This document shows, in pieces, positions 1 through 6,320 of a DNA stretch of 11,157 nt. The notes beneath the pieces were generated by a model. That model was not told where the DNA came from. It did not search any database and saw nothing but the letters and a program-made list of their open reading frames with translations. The stretch is from assembly GCA_026982175.1 (NCBI GenBank), contig JALSHP010000322.1, positions 1 through 11,157 of the forward strand, given 5' to 3'. Position numbers and translations under genes: made by a program. This stretch comes from Campylobacteraceae bacterium (GTDB taxonomy: Bacteria > Campylobacterota > Campylobacteria > Campylobacterales > Sulfurovaceae). The first letter of the stretch is position 1; every line of letters starts with the position of its first letter.

Positions 1-161
1 ATGAAATTATTAACGCTTTATGGGAAGAGCCAGAGTATGTTTCAGACAATACAGTGGAAGTAGCGATTAATCAGATTAGAAAACGTCTAAAGAGTATTTT
101 AGGTTTTCAAGTTATTCATACAGTAAGACGTAGAGGTTATAAGTTTTCTTATGAAAAATAG
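1..161 (+). CDS. OmpR/PhoB-type response regulator, C-terminal DNA-binding domain (5' partial)
   Basis: The reading frame beginning at base 3 is open from the window edge to a TAG at 159-161 and gives the last 52 residues of a protein. The segment VSDNTVEVAINQIRKRL, followed by VIHTVRRRGYKF, matches the end of the OmpR/PhoB winged-helix effector domain. The first part is the recognition helix that enters the DNA major groove, and TVRRRGYKF is the C-terminal beta-hairpin wing, usually TVrGvGYrf. The receiver domain, with its phosphorylated Asp, must lie upstream of the window. Its target genes and partner kinase cannot be told from this fragment. The gene converges on the hydrolase gene that ends at 222. 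Confidence 0.85.
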   Translation, partial: EIINALWEEPEYVSDNTVEVAINQIRKRLKSILGFQVIHTVRRRGYKFSYEK

Positions 162-180
162 GGTGTCATTTTAATGCACC
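162..180 (+). terminator. Possible hairpin after the response regulator stop codon
   Basis: Directly after the TAG, GGTG-(T)-CATT pairs with AATGCACC at 173-180, giving an 8-bp stem with one bulged T and a TT loop. Downstream is GTTAAATTTTAAT, which is T-rich but not a clean U-run. The position between convergent genes fits a terminator; the weak tail and tiny loop keep confidence low. Confidence 0.35.
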
Positions 181-204
181 GTTAAATTTTAATACCATTT
201 AGTA

Positions 205-220
205 GTGCAATAAATTGCAC
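205..220 (-). terminator. Palindromic hairpin after the hydrolase stop codon
   Basis: GTGCAAT-AA-ATTGCAC is a perfect 16-base inverted repeat (in practice about a 6-bp stem with a 4-base loop). It lies one base past the hydrolase stop on the minus strand. There is no strong U-run behind it on that strand, while the plus strand reaches ATTTTT only 8 bases later. It may be a weak bidirectional terminator or simply a palindrome. Confidence 0.3.
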
Positions 221-221
221 C

Positions 222-824
222 CTATGAATTTTTAACTGTTTCTATCCAATAAGGCATGATTTTTTGTTCTGCCTTTAATGTAGTACTCATGTTATGACCA
301 GGATAAAGCGTAAAATCTCCTTCTATTTTTATTGCTTTTTCTAAACTTTTTACCATTGCTTCTCCTGATGAAAAAGGAAAATCCCATCTTCCTATGGATT
401 GTTGAAAAAGAAAATCTCCAGAAAACCAAACATCTTTAATCTCTATGATAGAATTTCCAGGCGTATGCCCTGGAAATTTTCGATACTGAATATCTATGCC
501 TTGAATGGTAAGCTTCTCATCCCCCTCGACCAAATAGTCTGCTTCAGAGTGTGGTACATTTTGCCCCAAAGGACATTTAGTTAGCATAAATTCATCATCT
601 TTTTGAATGTAAAGTGGAATGTTAAACGCTTCTTTTACTGCTTGATTTGACCAAATATGGTCAAAGTGTCCATGGGTATTGAGAATGGCAATAGGATTGG
701 TGGTATTTTCTTTTATCCACCCTAAGGCATTCATACCTGGGTCAATAATTAGCTCTTTGTTGTCAATCTTAACGATGTAGCAGTTTGTTTGGGTTGCTCC
801 CATGGGTTGAAATTTAATTTCCAT
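222..824 (-). CDS. Metallo-beta-lactamase-fold hydrolase (glyoxalase II-like)
   Basis: A 200-residue soluble protein with the full metal-binding set of the MBL superfamily. THGHFDH carries His51, His53, Asp55 and His56; further ligands are His120 in PGHTPGN, bridging Asp137 in SGDFLF, and His177 in PGHN. The short length and spacing match the small glyoxalase II-like hydrolases (COG0491). Those often act on thioesters such as S-acylglutathione, but the C-terminal glutathione-binding helices of true GloB are absent, so the substrate is unknown. The start is supported by an AAGG Shine-Dalgarno 10 bases upstream of the ATG. The gene is probably monocistronic: it diverges from the 853 gene and converges on the response regulator. 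Confidence 0.88.
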   Translation of the reverse strand: MEIKFQPMGATQTNCYIVKIDNKELIIDPGMNALGWIKENTTNPIAILNTHGHFDHIWSNQAVKEAFNIPLYIQKDDEFMLTKCPLGQNVPHSEADYLVEGDEKLTIQGIDIQYRKFPGHTPGNSIIEIKDVWFSGDFLFQQSIGRWDFPFSSGEAMVKSLEKAIKIEGDFTLYPGHNMSTTLKAEQKIMPYWIETVKNS

Positions 825-852
825 TATCTTACCTTTAGGTTATAATATTGCC
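825..852. promoter_or_regulatory. 28-bp divergent promoter region with TATAAT at 841-846
   Basis: The whole gap between two divergent genes is 28 bp. On the plus strand a perfect TATAAT (841-846) ends 6 bases before the ATG at 853, so the expected +1 is that A. On the minus strand the overlapping TATTATAAC can serve as a -10 for the hydrolase, whose AAGG ribosome site lies in the same gap. No convincing -35 hexamer is visible in either direction. The -10 call on the plus strand is the stronger of the two. Confidence 0.6.
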
Positions 853-1668
853 ATGAATTTATATGAAGTTTTAGAAGAAGCCATAGAGAGTGATAATATA
901 GCCACTAAAGAGAAGTTGACACAGCAATGTTTTTCGTATTGTAGCCAAAATGGATTAATAGATGAGCCAAAATTTGAAGCGAAAATATTTACAGTTCCCT
1001 CTTATGTAAATATTTGTAAAGTTGTTGAGCCTAGAGCATTAAAAACACGTAAAGATTTTGATACCAAAGAGGGCTTAGCCTCTTTGGTTCATGCCATAGC
1101 ACATATTGAGTATTCAGCGATTGATTTGGCACTTGATGCTGTCTATCGTTATGCTCATATGAATCAAGCCTATAAATTAGACTGGTTGAGTGTTGCCAAA
1201 GATGAGATACGACACTATTTAATGCTTGAAGAACTCTTGCTTGAGTTGGGGTTCAAATATGGTGACTTTTCTGTTCATGCTGGACTTTTTGATGCTTCAA
1301 TGAATACCGCAAACAATCATCTGGATAGAATGGCGATTATTCCAAGGTATTATGAAGCCAATGGATTAGATGTTACCCCACAAATTTTAAAAAAGCTAGA
1401 TAATAAAAGGAAAAATCCTTTTGTTAAAAAGTTAATTGATATTTTAAATATTATTTATAGTGAGGAGATAGACCATGTTCAAAAAGGAGACTATTGGTTT
1501 AAAACTTTATGTGCTTTAGAAAACAAAGATATAAATATCTACTTTAAGATTTTAGATAAATATAATATTTTAGAAAAAAGTAGACCACACTTGAATGTTG
1601 ATGCACGAAAAAAAGCAGGTTTCTCTTGTAGTGAAATAAAGCTATTAGGGGATGTAGAGTGTGATTGA
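853..1668 (+). CDS. Ferritin-like DUF455-type protein, probable di-iron
   Basis: A 271-residue protein, mainly helical. It carries a ferritin-like ligand pattern: HAIAHIE (His84, Glu86), DEIRH (Glu118, His121) and EEIDH (Glu205, His208). Paired ExxH motifs on separate helices are the signature of carboxylate-bridged di-iron sites, and the spacing fits the DUF455 family, distantly related to the tRNA hydroxylase MiaE. Its reaction is not known to me; an oxygenase or oxidative-stress role is only a guess. No signal peptide or membrane segment is seen. The start has no Shine-Dalgarno sequence and sits 6 bases after a perfect TATAAT, so the mRNA may be leaderless. Downstream there is an AT-rich 96-bp gap with its own promoter. 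Confidence 0.78.
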   Translation: MNLYEVLEEAIESDNIATKEKLTQQCFSYCSQNGLIDEPKFEAKIFTVPSYVNICKVVEPRALKTRKDFDTKEGLASLVHAIAHIEYSAIDLALDAVYRYAHMNQAYKLDWLSVAKDEIRHYLMLEELLLELGFKYGDFSVHAGLFDASMNTANNHLDRMAIIPRYYEANGLDVTPQILKKLDNKRKNPFVKKLIDILNIIYSEEIDHVQKGDYWFKTLCALENKDINIYFKILDKYNILEKSRPHLNVDARKKAGFSCSEIKLLGDVECD

Positions 1669-1694
1669 AAATAAGCACAACTAATAAAAATATA

Positions 1695-1727
1695 ATTAAA
1701 TATAAAATGTTTTGCACTATATTTAAT
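1695..1727. repeat. AT-only inverted repeat upstream of the aminotransferase-like gene
   Basis: ATTAAATATA (1695-1704) is matched exactly by TATATTTAAT (1718-1727), separated by 13 bases that include TTGCAC. The half-site centres are 23 bp apart, about two helical turns. It lies roughly 24-56 bp upstream of the predicted start of transcription at about 1751. It could be an operator or a weak hairpin after the preceding gene; in such AT-rich DNA it could also be chance. Confidence 0.3.
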
Positions 1728-1738
1728 AAAAGATAGAG

Positions 1739-1744
1739 TATAAT
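1739..1744 (+). promoter_or_regulatory. -10 element (TATAAT) for the aminotransferase-like/lpxK/argB set
   Basis: A perfect TATAAT preceded by a long A/T-rich stretch and no good -35 box (TTGCAC at 1712-1717 is 21 bases away, too far). This is the usual sigma-70 style of Campylobacterota. Predicted +1 is about 1751, leaving a 5' leader of about 14 bases to the GTG at 1765 or 23 to the ATG at 1774. Confidence 0.55.
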
Positions 1745-1764
1745 CATACAATAAACCAAAAAAA

Positions 1765-2910
1765 GTGAATAATATGCCAAATACAATAGAATTTTATAAA
1801 CCATCAATTCAAGAAAATACAAAAAAATATATAGACGATGTTTTAAATCTTTCAGATAATAATAAAGTTGAAAAGCTTCAACATGCCGTTAAAAAATTTA
1901 TAGGGTGTGACCATGTTTTAGCTGTCACCTCTGGGACAGCGGCATTGCATCTTGCTATGTGTGCTTTAGATTTTAAAAGAGGAGATAAAGTCATCTGTAG
2001 TATTAATGTCTTTCCCTCTGTTCCTGAAGCAGTTAGACATTTTGATGCAGAACCTATTTTTGTTGACATTGAAGGTAAAAACTATAACCTTGATTTAGGA
2101 AATTTAGAAGCAGCTTTAAAAAAGAATAAAAGTAAAAAATTAAAAGCCATTATCTTAAATCATATGGCAGGAAACATCGTTGATTTAGAAGCTGTCTATG
2201 CACTGGCAGCTGAATATAAAGTAAAAGTTATTGAAGATGCCTCTAATGCAATGGGTGCTACTTACAATGGAAAGTATATTGGTAATACAGGTGCAGATAT
2301 TACCGTTTTCTCTTTTGCTCCTCACCTCTGTAACTCTACGGTTAATGGAGGAGTTCTTATCTGTAAAGAGCAGAGTGTCCATGAAAGAGCAGAACTTCTA
2401 GGTTTTCATGGAATGAAAAATAGACAATGTGATACTTTCGGTTCCGTTAATTACATCTATGATGTTGTTGACATTGGTTGGAAATATGATTTAGGTCAAT
2501 TGGAAGCAGCATACTGTTTAGCCGAATTTGAAGCCTTAGAAAAAACTTTAGTAAGACGTAAAGAGATTGCCTCTATTTATACCAAAGAACTTACAGGGGT
2601 TAACCATGTCTCTTTACCCAATATTGCAGAGGATTCCATTGTCTCTCAATATATTGTAGAGATTGATAAAAACCGTGACCACTTTGTTGGACAACTTAAA
2701 AATGAAGGGGTGAATATTTCAGTGCACTATATGCCTTTACATTTAACAGAGTATTATAAACAAAAATATTCGATGAAAGTTTTTGATTATTCTGTAGCTT
2801 TAGGTTGTTTTCAGCGTGTGATGTCACTTCCTATCTCTACTTCATTGAGTAATGATGACGTGAAACAAGTTTGTGAAGCCATTAAAAAAGTTGCTGATGC
2901 ACACATCTAA
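1765..2910 (+). CDS. DegT/DnrJ/EryC1-type aminotransferase homologue lacking the PLP lysine
   Basis: A 381-residue protein of the DegT/DnrJ/EryC1/StrS fold, the class of PLP enzymes that make amino sugars. The cofactor-phosphate loop TSGTAALHLAM (55-65), the region HMAGNIVDLEAV, the Asp motif VIEDASNAMG and the late GWKYDLGQLEAA are all present, and the length is normal. The active-site segment normally reads FSFxxxKxxxxGEGG. Here it is FSFAPHLCNSTVNGG (182-196), so the Schiff-base Lys position is Leu188 and the Gly-Glu before GG is Val-Asn. ColD, a known Lys-less relative, has His at that exact site; here the His is one residue earlier. The protein may be a dehydratase-like, binding-only or otherwise altered enzyme. 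The start may be GTG 1765 or ATG 1774 (MPNTIEF); neither has a strong ribosome site. The 3' end overlaps lpxK, so the two are probably co-transcribed. Confidence 0.85.
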   Translation: MNNMPNTIEFYKPSIQENTKKYIDDVLNLSDNNKVEKLQHAVKKFIGCDHVLAVTSGTAALHLAMCALDFKRGDKVICSINVFPSVPEAVRHFDAEPIFVDIEGKNYNLDLGNLEAALKKNKSKKLKAIILNHMAGNIVDLEAVYALAAEYKVKVIEDASNAMGATYNGKYIGNTGADITVFSFAPHLCNSTVNGGVLICKEQSVHERAELLGFHGMKNRQCDTFGSVNYIYDVVDIGWKYDLGQLEAAYCLAEFEALEKTLVRRKEIASIYTKELTGVNHVSLPNIAEDSIVSQYIVEIDKNRDHFVGQLKNEGVNISVHYMPLHLTEYYKQKYSMKVFDYSVALGCFQRVMSLPISTSLSNDDVKQVCEAIKKVADAHI

Positions 2911-3820
2911 AGTTAGCTCTTTTTTTGAACGACTTTTCTTTAAGCCCACTCGTTTAGATTGGGTTTTTATTTTATTCCTTTCTCCTCTTGCTTTACTCTA
3001 CGCTTTTCTTATGTTACTTAGACGTATCTTTACTTTTCAAAAATCTTATGCTGTTCCCATTGTTAGTATTGGTAACTTAACAGTTGGTGGTTCGGGGAAA
3101 ACACCTTTTGTTATTGCTTTGGCTAAAAGATATAATGAAGTAACGATTATCTCTAGGGGATATGGACGAGAAAGTAAAGGCTTAGTAGAAGTAAGTAGGA
3201 AAGGAGAAATTTTAGTAGATGTTTTTGCTTCTGGAGATGAATCGATGCTTATGGCAACTTCTTTGGAAAATGCTTCTGTTATCGTGAGTGGAAACCGTGA
3301 ACTTGCCATAAAAAAAGCGATTAAAGAGGGGGCAAAAATAATCTTTTTAGATGATGGATTTAATAGAGTGAATATCAAAAAATATGAGATACTCCTTTTT
3401 CCAAAAGAGATTAAAAATTATTTTACTTTTCCCTCTGGTCCTTTTCGAGAGTTCTTTTTTATGAAGTATCTTGCCAATAGTATTCTGTATGAAGAGAAAG
3501 ATTTTAAACGCGTTGTTGAAGTAGTTAATCAAACAGAAAAAATGCTTTTGGTCACAGCTATTTCAAATCCAGAGCGTTTGGATGCTTTTTTACCTTGTGG
3601 TGTTATTGGAAAAATTTATTTAGAAGACCATGCTTACTTTGATGAAGCGTTATTAAAAGAAGAAATGCTGAAAAAAGGTGCTACTTCTCTTTTGCTTACC
3701 CAAAAAGATGAAGTGAAAATGAAAGCGTTTCAGTTGCCTCTTTCAGTGATGAAGTTAGAATTACAAATTAAAAATGAAGTTTTAGAAAAAGTTCAAAACT
3801 ATATTGAGGAATATCAATAA
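2897..3820 (+). CDS. lpxK: Tetraacyldisaccharide 4'-kinase (lipid A)
   Basis: LpxK phosphorylates the 4' position of the lipid A disaccharide on the cytoplasmic face of the inner membrane, yielding lipid IVA. From the ATG at 2897 the protein has 307 residues. An N-terminal hydrophobic stretch (WVFILFLSPLALLYAFLMLL, about 22-41) is followed by RR, then the P-loop GNLTVGGSGKT (59-69), GDES (113-116, normally GDEP, with the proposed catalytic Asp) and DDGFN (152-156, normally DDGFQ). I chose ATG 2897 because MHTSKVSSFFERLFFKP resembles the family start. A GTG at 2873 would add eight residues. No Shine-Dalgarno is visible; the start lies inside the preceding gene (14-bp overlap), which suggests translational coupling. 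Confidence 0.9.
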   Translation: MHTSKVSSFFERLFFKPTRLDWVFILFLSPLALLYAFLMLLRRIFTFQKSYAVPIVSIGNLTVGGSGKTPFVIALAKRYNEVTIISRGYGRESKGLVEVSRKGEILVDVFASGDESMLMATSLENASVIVSGNRELAIKKAIKEGAKIIFLDDGFNRVNIKKYEILLFPKEIKNYFTFPSGPFREFFFMKYLANSILYEEKDFKRVVEVVNQTEKMLLVTAISNPERLDAFLPCGVIGKIYLEDHAYFDEALLKEEMLKKGATSLLLTQKDEVKMKAFQLPLSVMKLELQIKNEVLEKVQNYIEEYQ

Positions 3821-4671
3821 TGCAAGAAAAAATGGAAGTTGTTAAGACGCTTTTAGAAGCCTTACCCTATATTAAAAAGTTTCGTAATGAAAAAATAGTC
3901 ATTAAGTATGGAGGATCAGCCCAAACTTCTGAAAACTTAAAACAAAAATTTGCTCAAGACATTGTACTGTTACACACTGTAGGGATGAAACCGATTATTG
4001 TGCATGGTGGGGGAAAAGCCATCACTGAACTGCTAGAGAGTTTAGGGGTAGAGACAAAATTTGTTGAGGGACAACGAGTCACGACAAAAGAGGTGATGCG
4101 TATTGCCGAGATGGTACTCTCTGGAAGCATTAACAAAGAGATTGTCTCTTTACTTAACAATCAAGGGGCAAATGCGATTGGTATTTCTGGAAAAGATGCC
4201 AATTTTTTAGAAGCTATTCCGAAAGATTTTGAAAATTTTGGCTACACAGGGCTCATCCAACATGTTAACCCTGAACCTGTTTGCAATATTATAGATGATG
4301 GTTTTGTACCTGTCATTGCACCCATTGCTTCCTCATCTATAGTAGGTCATCCTGGATTTAATATTAATGCGGATTTAGCTGCGAGTCAAGTAGCCATTGC
4401 TTTAGAAGCACGAAAAGTAGTTTTTTTAACAGATACAGCAGGAGTGTTAGACCAAAATATGGAACTCATTTCTACTATGGACATTGAAAAAACAGAAGCA
4501 CTTAAAAAAGATGGCACAATTAACGGTGGAATGGTACCTAAGGTAGATGCTTGTATTGAAGCTCTGCGTGGAGGGGTAAAAAAAGCACATATTATTGATG
4601 GTCGAGTAGAGCATTCAATTTTATTAGAAATTTTAACCTCTTCAGGCATTGGAACGTGTATTGAGTTATAA
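3820..4671 (+). CDS. argB: Acetylglutamate kinase (arginine biosynthesis)
   Basis: ArgB phosphorylates N-acetyl-L-glutamate with ATP, the second step to ornithine and arginine, in the cytoplasm. The 283-residue protein has the amino acid kinase fold: an N-terminal helix LLEALPYIKKF (11-21) of the kind seen in arginine-inhibited enzymes, the phosphate loop KYGGSAQ (29-35), the substrate loop VHGGGK (61-66), and near the end KDGTINGGMVPKVDAC for nucleotide binding. The ATG shares its A with the lpxK stop (TAATG), and GAGGAA at 3806-3811 is a good ribosome site inside lpxK. The mix with a lipid A gene has no pathway logic and probably reflects operon packing. No strong terminator follows. Confidence 0.95.
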   Translation: MQEKMEVVKTLLEALPYIKKFRNEKIVIKYGGSAQTSENLKQKFAQDIVLLHTVGMKPIIVHGGGKAITELLESLGVETKFVEGQRVTTKEVMRIAEMVLSGSINKEIVSLLNNQGANAIGISGKDANFLEAIPKDFENFGYTGLIQHVNPEPVCNIIDDGFVPVIAPIASSSIVGHPGFNINADLAASQVAIALEARKVVFLTDTAGVLDQNMELISTMDIEKTEALKKDGTINGGMVPKVDACIEALRGGVKKAHIIDGRVEHSILLEILTSSGIGTCIEL

Positions 4672-4732
4672 ACTATTTATTTTGATGATTTAATACTTTG
4701 TTTTCTGAAGATAGCGGTTACAAAAAAAATAT

Positions 4733-4751
4733 TTTATTGATTCTCATCATA
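4733..4751. promoter_or_regulatory. Possible Fur-box-like site upstream of the DUF1538 gene
   Basis: Read on the minus strand, this 19-mer (TATGATGAGAATCAATAAA) agrees with the classical Fur consensus GATAATGATAATCATTATC at 13 of 19 positions by eye, including the core ATGAGAATCA. It lies 43-61 bases upstream of the predicted transcription start at 4794. The dyad is imperfect and the region is AT-rich, so it may be chance. No other iron gene is next to it. Confidence 0.2.
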
Positions 4752-4781
4752 AATTTTAATGTTAACTAACTTCTTTATCAG

Positions 4782-4787
4782 TATAAT
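4782..4787 (+). promoter_or_regulatory. -10 element (TATAAT) of the DUF1538/P-II/CBS cluster
   Basis: A perfect TATAAT followed by AGAGTT and then the ATG at 4794, so the expected +1 coincides with the A of the start codon. No good -35 hexamer is present. The 122-bp gap after argB otherwise holds A/T-rich DNA and the weak Fur-like site. Confidence 0.6.
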
Positions 4788-4793
4788 AGAGTT

Positions 4794-6320
4794 ATGAATG
4801 AAAGCATTAAAATATTTTTAGGAGATTTAAAAAACTCTTTTAAAGACCTTCTCCCTATTGTTATTGTTGTGGCATTTTTTCAAACTTTTATTATACAAGC
4901 TATGCCAGAAAATTTAAGTTCCATCATCATAGGACTAATAATTGTTGCTGTAGGGTTGGCACTTTTTATTAGAGGACTAGAGTTGGGAATTTTTCCTATT
5001 GGTGAAAACTTAGCCATTGATTTTGCCAAAAAAGGCTCAACTTTTTGGTTGCTTCTTTTTGCCTTTACCATTGGTTTTTCTACAACAGTTGCTGAACCAG
5101 CACTTATTGCTATCGCCGATAAAGCAGCAGTTATTTCAAGTGGTTTAATTGATGCGTTTTGGCTTCGTATGACGGTTGCTTTTTCGGTTGGCTTTGCCAT
5201 TGCTCTTGGAACTTTACGAATTCTTCTTGGACATCCTATTCAATACTATATCATTGGTGGATACATCATGGTAGTCTTAGTAACATTTTTTGCTCCAGCT
5301 GAAATTATTGGTTTGGCGTATGATAGTGGAGGGGTGACAACCTCAACGGTTACAGTACCTTTAGTCGCAGCTCTTGGCATTGGCTTAGCTTCAAGCATTA
5401 AAGGGCGTAACCCTGTTATTGATGGGTTTGGGCTGATTGCTTTTGCCTCACTTACGCCAATGATATTTGTGCAAGTTTATGGCATTGTAGTTTACTCAAT
5501 GGGAGGAGACGCTTCAAGTAGTGTAGAAATTATTTCTATGGTGGCTACAAATAGCCAAGAGGTGGCTGAGCAAAGCTCATTTGTCTTAGCAGAAATTTTT
5601 TGGGGTATCTTAGGGGTAGTGAAAGATGTTGCTCCTATCTTGGTAGTAATCTTTTTTTTCCAATATTTGGTTATTAGAAAGCCAGTAGCTCATCTACCTA
5701 AAATAGTAGTGGGTATTGTTATGGTAATTTTAGGACTTTATGCGTTTATTGTAGGATTAGAGATGGGGCTTTTCCCCATTGGTGAGAGTATTGCCAATGA
5801 TTTAACAAGTCAAGACAATAATCTACTTATTTATCTTTTTGGTTTTATGATAGGCTTTTCAACCACCATGGCAGAACCAGCACTTCTTGCCATTGCCATG
5901 AAAGTTGAAGTTATTTCAGAGGGTATCATCAAGCAGAACATATTAAGAACTGTGGTAGCATTAGGGGTAGCAATGGGTATTGCTTTGGGTGCTTATCGTT
6001 TGGTTCAAGGTGATGCGATTCATTATTATATTATTGTGGGGTACGTACTGGTTATTATCTTGACCTATTTTGCACCCAAACATATTATTGCCATTGCCTA
6101 TGATACAGGAGGGGTGACTACTTCAACGGTCACTGTGCCTTTAGTCGCTGCATTGGGTATTGGTTTGGCGACCAATATTGAGGGGCGTAATCCACTTATT
6201 GATGGATTTGGACTCATTGCTTTTGCTTCGCTTTTCCCGATGCTCACCGTGATGGGTTATGGGATTTATGCAGAGTATAAAAAAAGACAATTAGAAAAAA
6301 AATTAAAGAAGGAAGTTTAG
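4794..6320 (+). CDS. Double-DUF1538 integral membrane protein, putative cation antiporter
   Basis: A 508-residue, strongly hydrophobic inner-membrane protein made of two DUF1538 units. The second repeats the first at a constant offset of 260 residues with no gaps at the motifs I checked. Pairs include FPIGE at 67 and 327, FSTTxAEPAL at 95 and 355, and GGVTTSTVTVP at 179 and 439; GRNPxIDGFGLIAFASL also recurs. About a dozen membrane spans look likely. From memory, the paired DUF1538 proteins UmpA and UmpB of Halomonas were reported to form a Na+(Li+,K+)/H+ antiporter. This looks like a fused version, but the transported ion is inference. The start has only a weak GAG near it and follows TATAAT by 6 bases. 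It is followed without a gap by a P-II-like gene, then a CBS gene, suggesting ligand-controlled transport. Confidence 0.88.
   Translation: MNESIKIFLGDLKNSFKDLLPIVIVVAFFQTFIIQAMPENLSSIIIGLIIVAVGLALFIRGLELGIFPIGENLAIDFAKKGSTFWLLLFAFTIGFSTTVAEPALIAIADKAAVISSGLIDAFWLRMTVAFSVGFAIALGTLRILLGHPIQYYIIGGYIMVVLVTFFAPAEIIGLAYDSGGVTTSTVTVPLVAALGIGLASSIKGRNPVIDGFGLIAFASLTPMIFVQVYGIVVYSMGGDASSSVEIISMVATNSQEVAEQSSFVLAEIFWGILGVVKDVAPILVVIFFFQYLVIRKPVAHLPKIVVGIVMVILGLYAFIVGLEMGLFPIGESIANDLTSQDNNLLIYLFGFMIGFSTTMAEPALLAIAMKVEVISEGIIKQNILRTVVALGVAMGIALGAYRLVQGDAIHYYIIVGYVLVIILTYFAPKHIIAIAYDTGGVTTSTVTVPLVAALGIGLATNIEGRNPLIDGFGLIAFASLFPMLTVMGYGIYAEYKKRQLEKKLKKEV

Noticed and set aside
1..63. ATG at base 1 as a gene start
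   Set aside because: That frame stops at 61-63; the coding frame is the one starting at base 3, which gives an OmpR-type winged helix.
187..200. 14-mer TTTTAATACCATTT, also at 8397-8410
   Set aside because: In about 11 kb of AT-rich sequence a shared 14-mer of this composition is expected by chance or nearly so; the two contexts are unrelated.
1712..1744. TTGCAC paired with TATAAT as a -35/-10 promoter
   Set aside because: The 21-base spacer is too long for sigma-70; the TATAAT alone is kept as a -10 element.
1544..1822. Minus-strand open frames (about 70-92 codons) across the DUF455-type gene end and the following gap
   Set aside because: Leu/Tyr/Ile-rich translation of AT-rich DNA antisense to two well-supported genes, with no recognisable motif.
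3046..3378. Minus-strand open frame of 110 codons inside lpxK
   Set aside because: Antisense to the P-loop and DDGF region of a clear LpxK; no independent signals.
4880..5200. Minus-strand open frame of 106 codons inside the DUF1538 gene
   Set aside because: Shadow of a hydrophobic coding region; no motif, and the sense strand is strongly supported by the internal repeat.
5328..6168. Near-identical DNA stretches 780 bp apart, considered as a mobile or recombination repeat
   Set aside because: Explained by the conserved GGVTTSTVTVP protein motif in the two DUF1538 halves; many differences are at third codon positions, as expected for protein-level conservation.
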